The notes: generated by a model from the letters alone, not told the origin. A DNA stretch of 64,000 bases from Scytonema sp035967975 (GCA_035967975.1 JAWQFQ010000029.1:1-64000); one strand, 5' to 3'. Positions 25,717-36,900 are shown, counted from the first letter of the stretch. Made by a program: numbers and translations.

Positions 25717-26334
25717 ATGAAGATTAAATTTCTATTTGTCCTTGGACTCACTTTTGTGTTGATAATAGTAGGCCGATTTATGGCGGTGCAACCAGGCTTA
25801 GCACAGAGTCTGCCAATAGCAAAGAGTCTACCAGTGGCACAAACTTACATTCAAGGTACAAACATTACTGGTACTCTACTTTTTAATGAGCGAAGAGATG
25901 GATCTGTACAGATAAAGGGCCAAATTCAAGGAGATCCAGCTGTACTGACACCGGGTTTGCATGGGCTTCACATTCATTCCGTGGGTATATGCGATCAAAG
26001 TGCTCAACCTGCTTTTACTACCAGTGGTGGACACTTCGATCCCGGTCCTTTTGGTTCGGAAGTTCCTGTGGAAGCAAACCACCCCTACCATTTAGGTGAT
26101 TTACCAAACCTAGTAGTAAACGAACACGGTTACGCACAGTACAGTGTAATCACTAGCCGTGTGACTCTACGTTCTACCCCGGTCAGTATATTTGATGACA
26201 ATGGCAGTGCAATTATCGTACACCAATTGCAGGATTTACAACAAGCTGAGGGGCAAGCAGCACAAGCAGGTGGTGGACGGATAGCCTGTGGAGTGATAAT
26301 GAAGACAACGAATGATTATCAGGAATCGACGTAG
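25717..26334 (+). CDS. sodC: Cu/Zn superoxide dismutase
   Basis: A 205-residue protein with a signal peptide (KIKFLFVLGLTFVLIIVGRF up to about GLAQS), so it is exported. The SOD domain shows HGLHIHSVGIC (copper ligands), the zinc loop SGGHFDPG and NHPYHLGDLPNL, and the C-terminal IIVHQLQD and GGRIACGVI. The disulfide cysteines are those in GIC and ACGV. It converts superoxide to peroxide and oxygen outside the cytoplasm. It appears monocistronic. Confidence 0.95.
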   Translation: MKIKFLFVLGLTFVLIIVGRFMAVQPGLAQSLPIAKSLPVAQTYIQGTNITGTLLFNERRDGSVQIKGQIQGDPAVLTPGLHGLHIHSVGICDQSAQPAFTTSGGHFDPGPFGSEVPVEANHPYHLGDLPNLVVNEHGYAQYSVITSRVTLRSTPVSIFDDNGSAIIVHQLQDLQQAEGQAAQAGGGRIACGVIMKTTNDYQEST

Positions 26335-26686
26335 ATAAGCGGTCAAATAGTAGATGCAGCAACGGTTACTGCGTGGCTTCCGTTTGGGACTATGTACTCT
26401 GCGACTCTGCGGTTAAAAAAATACTTTTGAACCGCAGAGTACGCAGAGGGCGCAGAGAGAAAAGATGAGGAATCAATACTGCTCGGATAAGCGAAAATTA
26501 GAAACCCGGTATCTTGGAGATACCGGGTTTCTGGCTTCTAAGCTATTGTATCCCTTGCAGTATTGCCACTTGAATCACAATTTTATGAATCACCTTTACA
26601 GGGCTAGGTCTAGAAACCGGGTTTCTAATTCTTACTATTCCTTGCAGTATTGAATACCGGGTTTCTAAACGATTTGTGCGACTTAC
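26335..26686. repeat. Repeat-rich spacer with ACCCGGTATC palindromes
   Basis: It holds a CGCAGAGTACGCAGAGGGCG unit with an inverted ACTCTGCG partner (about 26396-26458), the palindrome AGAAACCCGGTATC...GATACCGGGTTTCT (26500-26532) flanked by AAGCGAAAATT and TTGTATCCCTTGCAGTATTG, and two further GGGTTTCTAA partial copies near 26614-26668. The flanks recur with the same palindrome at 31510-31605, so the repeat unit is about 100 bases long. Confidence 0.75.
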
Positions 26687-28030
26687 TTATGACTCTCCAG
26701 TAATAGATAGTTCATCAACCCAAACTCTAGGACACACACCTCCGGGAGTCAATTCTGCTTCTTTTTCCACAAAAATAATAGATTTAAGGAGTTCCAAGAA
26801 ATCGCCAGCAACTGTTGCTGACTCAATACTTGTCTTCACACCTTTGTTAACTAACCAACCGTCAAACGGCAAAGAAAAGGAACCTTGTAAGGATTTTACA
26901 CCTGCATGAAGAGCTTGCAAATCATCAATGAAAATAACGTTTTCTGCAGTTTCCAAACTTAATTCTTGCTCTGCAGATTGACTTCCAAAGACGTGATAGA
27001 AATTGGGGCTGACAGTAACTTTTGCTCCAATATTGGCATTACCTGTAGGCTTGGTATTCATCCTTTTTGCAGTTCCTGCACTGTGGAGAAAGTTTGTCAA
27101 CACTCCATTTTCAATGAGGGTTATTTGACGTGTGGGCGTTCCTTCACCATCAAAGGCTTCTGCACCAACATTGGCTGGATGTAAGGCATCATCGTATACA
27201 GAAAGCAGAGGAGAAGCAATTTGCTTTCCTAAATCATCGGGGGTAGAGAGGCTTTGCTTGTCTAAAATACTTTGAGCATTAAATAAGTTAGAAAAAGCAC
27301 CTAACAAACTTAAAAAAGCATCAGGAGAAAAAACAACTCGGTACTTACCCGACTTAATTTTTTCATAGTTCAAATGACTAATCGTTTTCTCTGCGGTTTC
27401 TTGGATACAACCGTTAATATCCAAATCATCTAAACTCCGGCTGATTCTGAAAGCACCAGCACTGCGAGGTTTTTTCCCGTCTTCTTCTGTTTTGCTGTAA
27501 AGATAAACAGATGCGATCGAGTGAGACTCTTTTCTCATTGCGCCGTCACTGTTGAGATAAAATCTATCAATATCTCGTTGCGCCAAACTATTATATGGCA
27601 CGCCTTGAATCGCCGGATGAGCAGACAATAGTTCTTTTTCAGCTGATAATAAGCTTTCTATCAGTTGAGAAACAGGAGCTTGAGGTGCTTTTTCCTGGGA
27701 TGCATGGGAAATAGAAACAGAAGCCTCTGGGCTAAAATCGGGAACATTCTCTTTCACACCAAACGCACTGGCTTCGTATGCTGTTTTTAAAGCCAGTTCC
27801 AATCCTTTGGGGTCTACATCTGTCGTACTAGTGACACCCATTGTATTGTTTTCATTCCAGACCCGAACAATGACACCAGAAAGATTTGAAGCTTTAACTT
27901 GCTTAGGTTCACCTCGATCCACTTGTACGCTGGTTTGGTCTGCTGTTGAACCATAAATATCGAACTTTTTGATGCCAAGTTTATCAGCACTTTCCTTGGC
28001 GTAATTTGCAATCTCGTTAATATTGGGCAT
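26687..28030 (-). CDS. tldE: TldE/PmbA family metalloprotease subunit
   Basis: A 447-residue protein of TldE/PmbA length. Features include NLSGVIVRVWNENNTMGVTS, FSPDAFLSLLGAF, EAFDGEGTPTRQITLIENG and GVKSLQGSFSLPFDGWLV. TldE lacks the HExxxH zinc motif and partners the catalytic TldD. The partner gene lies directly upstream on the same strand, so a TldD/TldE heterodimer acting on small unfolded peptides or modified peptides is expected. Confidence 0.9.
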   Translation of the reverse strand: MPNINEIANYAKESADKLGIKKFDIYGSTADQTSVQVDRGEPKQVKASNLSGVIVRVWNENNTMGVTSTTDVDPKGLELALKTAYEASAFGVKENVPDFSPEASVSISHASQEKAPQAPVSQLIESLLSAEKELLSAHPAIQGVPYNSLAQRDIDRFYLNSDGAMRKESHSIASVYLYSKTEEDGKKPRSAGAFRISRSLDDLDINGCIQETAEKTISHLNYEKIKSGKYRVVFSPDAFLSLLGAFSNLFNAQSILDKQSLSTPDDLGKQIASPLLSVYDDALHPANVGAEAFDGEGTPTRQITLIENGVLTNFLHSAGTAKRMNTKPTGNANIGAKVTVSPNFYHVFGSQSAEQELSLETAENVIFIDDLQALHAGVKSLQGSFSLPFDGWLVNKGVKTSIESATVAGDFLELLKSIIFVEKEAELTPGGVCPRVWVDELSITGES

Positions 28031-28197
28031 AGTTTAGTTAATTTTGGATAGAGGATAGAGGATAGAGGATAGTGGATAGTTGTTAGTTGTTAGTGGTTAG
28101 TTGTTAATAGCCATTAGCAATTAGCAATTAGCAATTAGCCATTAGCCATTAGCAATTAGCAATTAGCCATTAGCCATTAACAATTAACCATTAACAA
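28031..28197. repeat. Heptamer tandem repeats between tldD and tldE
   Basis: A run of GGATAGA-type units is followed by TTAGTTG units and then many copies of ATTAGCA / ATTAGCC / ATTAACA. These are short tandemly repeated repetitive sequences typical of heterocyst-forming cyanobacteria. They separate two genes that belong together and may affect the read-through between them. Confidence 0.85.
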
Positions 28198-29670
28198 TTA
28201 ACGTCCACCTACAGTAATCGAATCAACCTTGAGGTGAGGCTGTCCTACAGTGGTGTAAATGCTGCCACTTACAGAACCACAAAAGCCGGGAGCAAGGGAT
28301 AAATCTTGAGAACACATGGAAATTTTGTTCATAATTTCCTTCGCTTCACCAATGAGGATAGCTCCCTTGAGTGGCTTGGTGATTTTGCCGTTTTCAATCA
28401 AATACGCTTCATCTACACCAAAGTTAAATTGACCTGTAGCACCAACGCTACCGCCTCCCATTTTTTTGCAATAAATGCCTTTATCAACAGAGGCAAATAA
28501 ATCATCAATGCTATACTCACCAGTAGCAATGTAGGTGTTACGCATCCGGCTAGCAGCAGCATAAGTATAATTTTGACGACGCCCACTACCGGTTCTGGGA
28601 TGTCCGGTGCGTGCAGAACCTGCTCTATCTGCTAGGAAGTTCTTTAACACGCCTTTCTCAATTAAAAGCGTTCTTTGAGCTGGCATACCTTCGTCATCCA
28701 TGTCAATGGTACCGAAGGCGTTATCTGTCCGTCCTTCATCCCAAGCAGTTAAGCTTTCATGAGCAATTTTTTCACCTTTTTTGTCAGCAAAGGGAGTTGT
28801 TTTGCGTTCAATTTGGGTGGTTTCTAATAGGTGTCCGCATGCTTCGTGGAAGATAACCCCACCAAAGTGATTTGCCATGATAATGGGGTAGGTTCCTGAC
28901 TCTACGTAATCAGCGTAGAGCATTTTACCTGCGGAATCAGAGATATGTTCTGCTGCTTCATTGTAGTCCCAAGTTTTTAAGAAGTTGGGATCGCTGGTGT
29001 TACCGGCACGTTCAGCTATGGAGGTACGATGAGCACCATCAGCGCAGAGGAGGCTGAGCCCTACTGACTGGGTGAGGCGAATATCACGGGCAAAAGTGCC
29101 ATCACTACCAGCAACTAAAACTTCTTGCCAATCACGGAAATAGGTAGCGCGGCGTGATTGGATATGGTTGGCTTTTTGTTTGAGCTTTTCAGTACTTTCA
29201 AGGAGTAACTCTCCCATATCTTGTATTGAAGTACACAATGGTAACCATCCATCTTTAGCTCTTTTAGTTGCATAGTCTCTCAGTAATTCCAGATTGATTT
29301 CTGGTATAAATGAGCTAGGGGCGGGCAGTTGCAAGCCCATGATGGAAAGACCTTTTTCTAGAGCGGCTTTTAAGCCAGCGAAGGAAAGGTCATTTGTGCT
29401 AACGTAGCAGTCAGCATTGCCACGAAATACTCTCACTCCCGCACCTGTGGAAAGACGGGGTGTGATGCTGGTAATGGTGTCTTCTTCTGCAAGGCAGCTA
29501 ATATAGTTGACACGTTCTAAAAAGAATTCTATAAAATCAGCACCAGCTGCGCGTCCCAGTCCTAGAAGGGTAGCTAGGGGCGCTTCCCAGGTTTCATCAA
29601 AACGTTCTTGTGTAAAGGAGTACTGTAAGTTGGGAAGTTGATTGGACAGAAGTGGCGTAATTGTAAGCAT
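28198..29670 (-). CDS. tldD: TldD family zinc metalloprotease
   Basis: A 490-residue protein with the zinc motif HEACGH in GGVIFHEACGHLLE, AHESLTAWDEGRTDNAFG, and GSGRRQNYTYAAASRMRNTY. It is the catalytic partner of TldE, encoded just downstream. The complex degrades or trims peptides in the cytoplasm. Length and motifs are normal. Confidence 0.94.
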   Translation of the reverse strand: MLTITPLLSNQLPNLQYSFTQERFDETWEAPLATLLGLGRAAGADFIEFFLERVNYISCLAEEDTITSITPRLSTGAGVRVFRGNADCYVSTNDLSFAGLKAALEKGLSIMGLQLPAPSSFIPEINLELLRDYATKRAKDGWLPLCTSIQDMGELLLESTEKLKQKANHIQSRRATYFRDWQEVLVAGSDGTFARDIRLTQSVGLSLLCADGAHRTSIAERAGNTSDPNFLKTWDYNEAAEHISDSAGKMLYADYVESGTYPIIMANHFGGVIFHEACGHLLETTQIERKTTPFADKKGEKIAHESLTAWDEGRTDNAFGTIDMDDEGMPAQRTLLIEKGVLKNFLADRAGSARTGHPRTGSGRRQNYTYAAASRMRNTYIATGEYSIDDLFASVDKGIYCKKMGGGSVGATGQFNFGVDEAYLIENGKITKPLKGAILIGEAKEIMNKISMCSQDLSLAPGFCGSVSGSIYTTVGQPHLKVDSITVGGR

Positions 29671-30510
29671 CAGTGATTTCCAAAAGCTGGTGTTATCGGA
29701 CGATGGAGAGCGAATCTCATTGGAGTAAAATGCAATGAGCCAAGTAGACTGTATTCGATTAGAATCAATGCCATTTATAGTTATGGCATCAGGGTACTGG
29801 GTAATTCTATATATAAGGATTGAAATCAGTCTAGCAAATTCACGCTCATTCTCTGTAGGAAGAGTCAGCCCCTTCTCCTGACGGAGACGCTACGCGAACG
29901 GGGAAGTCAAAAGTCACGCATTCAAAAGTCACGCATTCAAAAGTCAAAAGTCATGGTAGGGGTTTCCCAACTTGAAAGGGTGTTGTGGGGGTTGCTCTAC
30001 AGGTTTCAAAGGCGAAAGCCCACGAAAATGAGCCTAAGGCGATCGCTCTACGATGCTTTGCGTTGCTTGGTATGGGAGCGATCGCCTGGATGTAGGCTGT
30101 CGCGCTATCACTCATTCTCAAGAATCTCAAAATCGGAACGGACTTTACCTATCTATCCAAAGTTTGGTTATATTTTCAGAAACTATGGTTACAATTAATA
30201 CAAACAAATATATGAAATAAAAAATTTATTGATTTCTGGAATATAGCTTGCTCAAAATGTGTCCTTTAATAAGATGAGGGAAGAAATATTTTTATTTCCT
30301 CGTTATGCCCAAACGAAGCGTAGGGTTTTTCCAGTGTTAACAATATCATGTTCGTTTAATAACTCATAAAATAATTTGTTCGTAGTTGCGCTTTAGCGCA
30401 TGCAACGCCCAAACTTAGTGTAAGTTATCCCTAAGCCACCCTTAAAAACTCTACCCTTGTACTTATTTAATAGCAATAAAACATAGCACTTTTCCATCAA
30501 ATGAACCACA
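29671..30510. repeat. Long spacer with repeats, no convincing gene
   Basis: At about 29905-29952 it carries the direct repeat AAAGTCACGCATTC (two and a half copies). Two HIP1-like sites flank a palindromic block near 30040-30085, and the GCGCTTTAGCGC hairpin repeat is at 30382-30404. An 81-codon frame at 29953-30198 has no recognisable features and is rich in Arg, Leu and Ser as expected from repeat DNA. The promoter of the CPBP gene should lie in the last 100 bases. Confidence 0.6.
30382..30404 (+). repeat. GCGCTTTAGCGC hairpin repeat, copy 2
   Basis: It is identical over the 23-base unit to copy 1 at 4324-4346 and shares AAAATAATTTGTT upstream with it. Confidence 0.75.
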
Positions 30511-31431
30511 ATGGCACTCCAAAATATTGACAACCCTTTTACTAAGCTGAAGTTTCGTTATTTGCTACTGCGCTTTATACTTTTGTCCCTACTGATTGGC
30601 TTTCTATTAGGAATTGTGCAAGCAAGTCGCAGTTTAGAATTAAACCAGCAAGACTTAGTATTAACAATCTATATCCTTCAGTTTGTTTTACTTTGCCTCT
30701 GGTCGCTAAAAGACTTCCAGCGCTTGAGAGTCAAACTTGAGTATGTCGTAGGAGCTTTTCCAAAAAAACAGAATTGGTTGCAGTTAATGGGCTTAGTTCT
30801 CGTGACCATAATGTTTTCCCTTAGTGCTTCCTTAATTTTATTTTACTTACTGTCACTAGTTGCACCATCTTTTGTCGAACAACTCCTACATGATGTTGCC
30901 AACAGTCCATCTGTTGATAGGTCTAACTCTTTTTATTCTAATTTACTAGCAACTTTCGCTATTGTAGTAGTAGCCCCAATAACCGAGGAATTCATCTTTA
31001 GAGGAGTGATTTTACAACGTTGGGCAACGAAATGGGGAATCCATGCAGGCTTGTTGTCATCATCGCTGCTTTTTGGTTGTTTACATCTCAATAATCCCAT
31101 TGGATTATCGTTAGTCGGAATTATTTTAGGGGTATTTTACATCAAAACTCGTTCCATAATTGTGCCAGTCGCTTTTCATGCGTTGAATAACATTTTTGCT
31201 GTATCAATGCAACTTTTACCCAATAATTCATTGACGTACACACCAGTAGACCAACTGCAACAATTACGTTCTTCTTGGTGGCTTGGTATTATACTTATGG
31301 CAGTCTCCCTAACTTTTTTATTACCCTTCCTTCGGAAGAACTGGCCCCGCAAAGATACAGCCATTCCCTACTTAAGCAATGTCAGCAAAGAAAAAGGAAG
31401 AGTAAGATATGGAAATGGAATTATGCGTTAA
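30511..31431 (+). CDS. CPBP-family intramembrane glutamic endopeptidase
   Basis: A 306-residue membrane protein with about seven or eight hydrophobic segments. The Abi/CPBP motifs are present: EEFIFRG with Glu159, Glu160 and Arg164, then FGCLHLNN and VAFHALNN supplying the catalytic histidines. Eukaryotic members process CAAX proteins; bacterial ones are linked to bacteriocin immunity or protein maturation. The substrate here is unknown, and it is monocistronic. Confidence 0.9.
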   Translation: MALQNIDNPFTKLKFRYLLLRFILLSLLIGFLLGIVQASRSLELNQQDLVLTIYILQFVLLCLWSLKDFQRLRVKLEYVVGAFPKKQNWLQLMGLVLVTIMFSLSASLILFYLLSLVAPSFVEQLLHDVANSPSVDRSNSFYSNLLATFAIVVVAPITEEFIFRGVILQRWATKWGIHAGLLSSSLLFGCLHLNNPIGLSLVGIILGVFYIKTRSIIVPVAFHALNNIFAVSMQLLPNNSLTYTPVDQLQQLRSSWWLGIILMAVSLTFLLPFLRKNWPRKDTAIPYLSNVSKEKGRVRYGNGIMR

Positions 31432-31634
31432 AGTCAAATGATTCAAGTGTTATTTTATACTTTTGTAGTGTTAATTTATAACTCAATAAAAAATTCTTAG
31501 TTAGGTCTCAATTCTACTCAGATAAGCGAAAATTAGAAACCCGGTATCTCCAAGATACCGGGTTTCTGGCTCCTCAGTTATTGTATCCCTTACAGTATTG
31601 CAATACAGATACACATTTCGTTACAAATCTTCAT
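31432..31634. repeat. Palindromic ACCCGGTATC repeat with flanks
   Basis: The unit AGAAACCCGGTATC...GATACCGGGTTTCT lies at 31535-31567 within flanks shared with the 26490-26570 copy (AAGCGAAAATT on the left, TTGTATCCCTTACAGTATTG on the right). Nothing coding is seen. Confidence 0.8.
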
Positions 31635-31657
31635 GAAAAAGCCCCTTTCATTGGGGC
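31635..31657 (-). terminator. Probable terminator of the ammonia-lyase/P450 operon
   Basis: On the minus strand GCCCCAATGAAAGGGGC forms a 5-bp G/C stem with a 7-base loop, directly followed by TTTTTC, as in a Rho-independent terminator. It lies about 190 bases beyond the P450 stop codon. The stretch between, 31658-31850, shows no gene. Confidence 0.6.
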
Positions 31658-31850
31658 GTTAGCAAAAAGCATGAAGTTCAGTGCTTGTTTATGGTAGCTA
31701 TGCTAGATTTGAAAGCCACCTTTCAAGAGCAAGAGATGGTGTGAAGAATCGTTGTATTGATAAACACTAAAGATATTGAACAAACTGACCTTCTAGATAG
31801 CCCAAAGGAGAAAACCTTCAAGCCACAGCTACTATATTTTGGTCAAAATT

Positions 31851-33200
31851 CTAGCCATTCGAGTGCTTCTGTAATTTAACTGGTACGCCTTGTTTTGAGT
31901 GTAGGATCATAGTTGCCCATGGGATGAGATTAAAGTCTGCTGCCAATTTGAGTTGGAATTTTTGAATAATAGTTGCCACAATCAAAACCATTTCCATTTG
32001 TGCTAGACTCTTACCGATACAAATACGTGGACCATTCCCAAAGGGAAAATATACTCCTCTGGGCAACTGTTTTTCTAAATCGTTAGCCCAGCGCTCAGGA
32101 TTAAAGGTATCTGGCTGTTCAAAGTAACGTGGGTGTCGATGCATTGTCCATGCACTTACTAAAATTGTGGACCCTATCGGCACTTTGTAACCATCAATCC
32201 CGTAATCTTGAATAGCTATACGGGGCATGACTGCTATCGGTGGATAAAGACGCATTGCTTCCTTGATTGTCCACTCAGTATAAGACAAGTGTGGTAAGTC
32301 AGCAACTGAAGGACTGCGATCGCCCAATACCTGGTTTAACTCCGTCAGTAGCTTGGTTTGTACTTGTGGGTGTAGTGATAGCAGAATTAAAGTCCAAGAC
32401 AAGACCACGGCTAGAGCTTCTTGTCCCGCAAACACTAAAGTCATGACTTCGTCTCGTAGCTGGCGATCGCTCATTTGACAATTATTATCTTCATCACGAA
32501 CTTGCATCAGCATTGAGAGTAAACAGCTTGAGTCCTCACCGCGTTGTCTATACCACTGAATCAAAGAATAAACATATCGATCCGTCTGCTCAAGAATACG
32601 CTCATAACGCAGGTTCTTCGTTGCTGAGTGCTGGTCATTAAATTCTGGTTGCTCCTGACTCTCAATCAATCTCGTAGATATACCTAACATATAAGCTATA
32701 TCTTGAGCTTCTTCATCAGTTAACTCACGGTTGAAGATTACTTTCCAAATAATGTTTAAAGTGAGGCGCATTATGTCCGAGTGGACATTACGGATTTCGT
32801 CATCTTGCCAGGTATCAAGCAAGCGTTCAGTATAGCCTACTACAATGTCACCATAGGTGGTAATATGTTGATAGTTAAGGACTGGTTGAATAATGCGCCG
32901 CTGATGAAACCAGGGTTCTCCCTCGGTGATGAATATACCTTCGCCTAGTAGCCTTTGCAAAGTATTACGCACATCTGGACCTCTAGCAAACAGACGCCGA
33001 TCTTTTGATACTTGCTCGATATAGTTGGGACTATTGAGTAATAGAACTGTTTTTGTACCGATTTGTAGCGGTATGATATCTCCATATTCACGAGAACATT
33101 TGGTCAAAAAAGCTAATTTGTCTTCGTTCAAATTAGCTAGGGTATCAACTGCAGAAGTTCTTCCTGGTCCAGGTAATTTAAATACATCTCGATCAATCAT
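31851..33200 (-). CDS. Cytochrome P450 (last gene of the phenylpropanoid-like operon)
   Basis: A 449-residue P450 with an oxygen-activating helix FAGQEALAVVLSW, the ExxR motif in IKEAMRLYPP, and the haem-binding FGNGPRICIGK with Cys394 as ligand. There is no N-terminal membrane anchor, so it is soluble and will need separate redox partners such as ferredoxin. It lies 77 bases behind the O-methyltransferase gene on the same strand. In this context a likely job is hydroxylation of the aromatic ring of a cinnamic-acid-type intermediate, creating the hydroxyl that the methyltransferase methylates; that substrate is inference. It could also be a CYP110-like lipid hydroxylase. Confidence 0.9.
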   Translation of the reverse strand: MIDRDVFKLPGPGRTSAVDTLANLNEDKLAFLTKCSREYGDIIPLQIGTKTVLLLNSPNYIEQVSKDRRLFARGPDVRNTLQRLLGEGIFITEGEPWFHQRRIIQPVLNYQHITTYGDIVVGYTERLLDTWQDDEIRNVHSDIMRLTLNIIWKVIFNRELTDEEAQDIAYMLGISTRLIESQEQPEFNDQHSATKNLRYERILEQTDRYVYSLIQWYRQRGEDSSCLLSMLMQVRDEDNNCQMSDRQLRDEVMTLVFAGQEALAVVLSWTLILLSLHPQVQTKLLTELNQVLGDRSPSVADLPHLSYTEWTIKEAMRLYPPIAVMPRIAIQDYGIDGYKVPIGSTILVSAWTMHRHPRYFEQPDTFNPERWANDLEKQLPRGVYFPFGNGPRICIGKSLAQMEMVLIVATIIQKFQLKLAADFNLIPWATMILHSKQGVPVKLQKHSNG

Positions 33201-33277
33201 TGCTCGTTGTATTACTTGTACACATCTGTAATAAGTATCAAAGCAAGGTTTGCGGTTTACTGCTTCAATAGATTTCT

Positions 33278-33901
33278 TTAGATTTCTTTTCTCGTTAGCT
33301 CAAGACCTTGACCAATATCGATTTGAATGGAATCTAAATCTGGTTTAGCACGGACATATTCTTGATAAGCCTTCATTATTGGGTAAAAATCCGGGGGAAA
33401 AGTGATGTTATCTGCTACGACAATTGCCCCTAGAGAAAGTTTTTGATAAAATTGGTCAAAGCAGGGAATGTAAAGGTCTTTCCACACGTCAAGTAATACA
33501 AAATCCCATGAACCTGGAAAATCCTCCAGTAACTTTACCGCATCACCAAATTGGAAGTCAACAAAATCCTCTAAACCAGCTTTACGGATATTCTCCACCG
33601 CTTGCGCCTGCTTAGAAGCAACACATTCTAGGGTAGTAACACAACCACCATTGGCTCGGGCTGCTTCAGCTAACCAGATTGTTGAATAGCCAACGCTAGT
33701 ACCAATTTCGAGAATACGTTTACCTCCTTGCGTTTTGAGAAGCATATTCAAGAACTGTCCAGTTTGTGAACCAACTGCCAGCATCATGTTATCACGATTC
33801 TTTCCTCGCTCTTCAGGACTAATCACTTTGAGTTGGTTGTTTTCTTCCTCTAAGCGAGCATCTAATTCACGCAGAACGTTAATTATCTGTAATTCTTTCA
33901 T
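33278..33901 (-). CDS. O-methyltransferase, caffeoyl-CoA OMT-like
   Basis: A 207-residue class I SAM-dependent methyltransferase. The SAM-binding motif is RILEIGTSVGYSTIWLA. The metal-site residues of catechol/caffeoyl-CoA O-methyltransferases are visible as the Asp of FVLLDVWKDLY and the Asp-Asn of VVADNI. These enzymes methylate one hydroxyl of a catechol. It sits between the ligase-reductase and P450 genes, 77 bases from each. The expected substrate is a dihydroxyphenylpropanoid made by the P450, or the carrier-bound form. It is at the short end of the family, with the N-terminal helix reduced. Confidence 0.88.
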   Translation of the reverse strand: MKELQIINVLRELDARLEEENNQLKVISPEERGKNRDNMMLAVGSQTGQFLNMLLKTQGGKRILEIGTSVGYSTIWLAEAARANGGCVTTLECVASKQAQAVENIRKAGLEDFVDFQFGDAVKLLEDFPGSWDFVLLDVWKDLYIPCFDQFYQKLSLGAIVVADNITFPPDFYPIMKAYQEYVRAKPDLDSIQIDIGQGLELTRKEI

Positions 33902-33978
33902 AATTATTCAAAGTTATTTAAAAATCAAAATTGACTCATTCATACTTTCTATCAAAAGAATTCGGAATTTGTTTGATT

Positions 33979-36900
33979 TTACGAAAGTCTTTTAGAGGTT
34001 TGGGATTTGTCCAACCAACCACTACGAATAAAATAGGAAAAATAGGTATTCAGTAATTGAGAGTTCACTGGAGGACAGATTATTGAACTTTCTGCCAGTT
34101 CATGCTGTGTTGCTAAACAACTAATTTTTGGTTCACTTGATTTTTGATATTGCTGAGAAATTTCTCTTTGTTCTCTTTGAGGCAATTTATTATTATAAAA
34201 AGGCAAGAGATGATACAAAGAATTTTCTTGAGAGTAGGCACCATTCTTTAATTTTATTTGCCAATCTTGATAAGAAATATGCTCAATTGCATAGCCAATA
34301 GAACGGATAAAATCAGTCAGTTCTCTCCAAGAAATAGGTTGAGGATTATTTAAGTGAAAAACCTTGCCAAGAGACTCTTTTTGCTTTGATAAATACACAA
34401 TACTCTGGCTGAGGTAATCCACAGGCGCTAAATCCAATGTGTCGGTGATGTCTGTCATGCTCCCCATTTGAATACAACCTTTGATAGTACGACAAATCAC
34501 ATCATCTTTATACCAAGCGCCTGTTTGACTATGTCCGGAAATAAATGGTGGTCTATAAATCGTAACTGGAATCAGGCGATCGCGTGCAATCATCACTAAC
34601 TTTTCAGCCACCCATTTACTCTGAGAGTAGCCAAGTTGTATTTCTTCACTATGAGCGAGTTGCTCCGATTCAGTGACTACTTTTCCTGCATAAGCTGGTG
34701 ACATAAAAACAGCAATTGTAGAAATATAATGTACTGGCTTAACTTTCACACGAGCCGCCAATCTCAAGATTTCCTGAGTACCCAAAACATTAGTAGGTTT
34801 TAATATTGAATAAGGGTAGACATAGTTAATCCAAGCAGCGCTGTGATAAATCACATCGATTAGACCACTGAGCTTATGAAATTCTTGTGATGACAGACCT
34901 AACAGTGGTTGAGATAAATCACCCACAATAGGAATGATTCTGTCAGCAAAATTCTCCTCCCAAATCCCGTAAGATTCTAAGTTAGTTTTTATCCTCACTT
35001 TACCTAATTCAGGATTAAGAGAACGCACCAAGCAATAAATGTTGGCTTTGGTTTGCAGCAGAAGTTCTTGGAGTAAAAAAGCTCCTAAAAAACCTGTGGC
35101 TCCAGTCAAAAAAATAGCAGCAGGTTCAGTCACAAATGTCTCATATCGCTCTTCAGGAAAGATACTAGAATCCAAAACAGCCTCTGAATTTAAATCTGTT
35201 GCTAGCTCAGCCGATGAATGTTTTGAGAGAACTGTGTCCTTGTCTACTAGTTGTTGAAGCAATAAATTTACTAATTGGTTAATATTGGAGTCACCAAGAA
35301 ACATTTCTATGGGTATATCTACCCCTAGTTCAGTGTCGATACGATTCTTCAAGTCGATATTCATGAGAGAATCAAGCCCCAGTTCATGCAAAGGCTTCTC
35401 TGTATCCAAATATTGAGATGTATTGATACCTAAAACTTTGATAAATTGCTCTCGTATGTAAGCAACTAATAATTCCTGACGTTGATGCAAAGAAGCTTCT
35501 TGTAATTGTTGTATAAACCCTACTTGTCGCTGCAATAACTGCTCATCGGAGGATGCTTTTTTGATATTTATCAGTTCTTGTTGTACCAATACACGGCGCA
35601 AAATTTTGCCAGAAGGTGATTTGGGAATTTTGTCCACAAATTCAATTCTGCGAATCATTTTATGGCTTGCAACTTGCTTGACAGTAAACTCCATAATCTC
35701 CTCTGGGGTAGCTGAGGCTTTCAGCACCACAAAAGCTTTGGGAACCTCGCCACTGGTGGGATGAGGACTCTTAATTACACAGGCGTCAGCGATCGCTGGA
35801 TGAGTTAATAATACCGCTTCTAGTTCGGCTGGCGCTATGGAGTAGCCATTGCACTTAATCAACTCCTTAATCCGATCAACTATGTAAAAGTAGCCATCTT
35901 CATCAACATAAGCAATATCACCGGTGTGAAACCAACCATCTGAATCAATTGCGTCAGCAGTTGCTTGTGGATTATTCAAATAACCTTTCATGATTTGCGG
36001 TCCACGTACCCACAACTCTCCTGGTTGATGAAAACCTAATGGTTGTTGGGTATCGACATCCACAATTTGACATTCTACAGATGGGAGACATTTACCAACC
36101 GAATCAGGCTTGATTTTGTCAGGTTCATCTGGAGTGAAAATGCTTGTCAAAGCTTCTGTTGTTCCATATCCTTGCTTTACCATACAATTAGCAAGACGCT
36201 GTTTGCACTGTTGAATCAATTCACAACCTAGGGGTGCAGCCCCAGAAGTCAGAACTCGCAAGCTGGAAAGATTATATTTCGACCCTAGTGACTGCTTTGC
36301 TAGGGCTAATAAAATTGGCGGTACGACATGACCACGGGTGATTTTGTGCTTTTCAATTAAGCTGAGAAATGTTTCTAAATCGAAGCGCCGCATCGTCACA
36401 ACAGTCGCTCCCCAAGCAAGGCTGTAATTGAGCATGACCATGCCATAACAATGAAAAAAAGGTAAGATTCCGAGCAGGGTATCCGCTTCTTTAATTGGTT
36501 CGCAGTTCTGCAATTGGTAAAAATTAGCAACAATGGAATGATGGGTGTGCATTACACCTTTAGGTAGACCAGTTGTACCACTAGAGTAGAACAAGGCTAC
36601 TAAATCTTCTTGTGGATTGATTTGTACTTTCGGTATTTCTCCTTCTCCTTCTAAAAGCACAGAAAATGACGTAGCCCCAGGTGCTTCACCAAATACAAAG
36701 ACTTCCTCTACTTTTGAGTGATTGGCGGCTTCTAATGCTTGAGCGACAAGATCGGGGATGGTGATGAGATATCTTGCACCAGTGTCATTGAGTTGATAGG
36801 CTAGTTCTTGTGTTGTATAAGATGGGTTGACTGTAGTGATAATCCCGCCTAAAACTGCTACACCATGAACAGCGATCGCAAATTCAGGAAGATTAGGACT

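Noticed and set aside
28031..28197. Possible CRISPR array because of regular repeats
   Set aside because: The units are 7-base tandem repeats without unique spacers.
29953..30198. An 81-codon open frame
   Set aside because: It crosses HIP1 and repeat blocks, has no recognisable motif and an Arg/Leu/Ser-rich composition expected from repeats.
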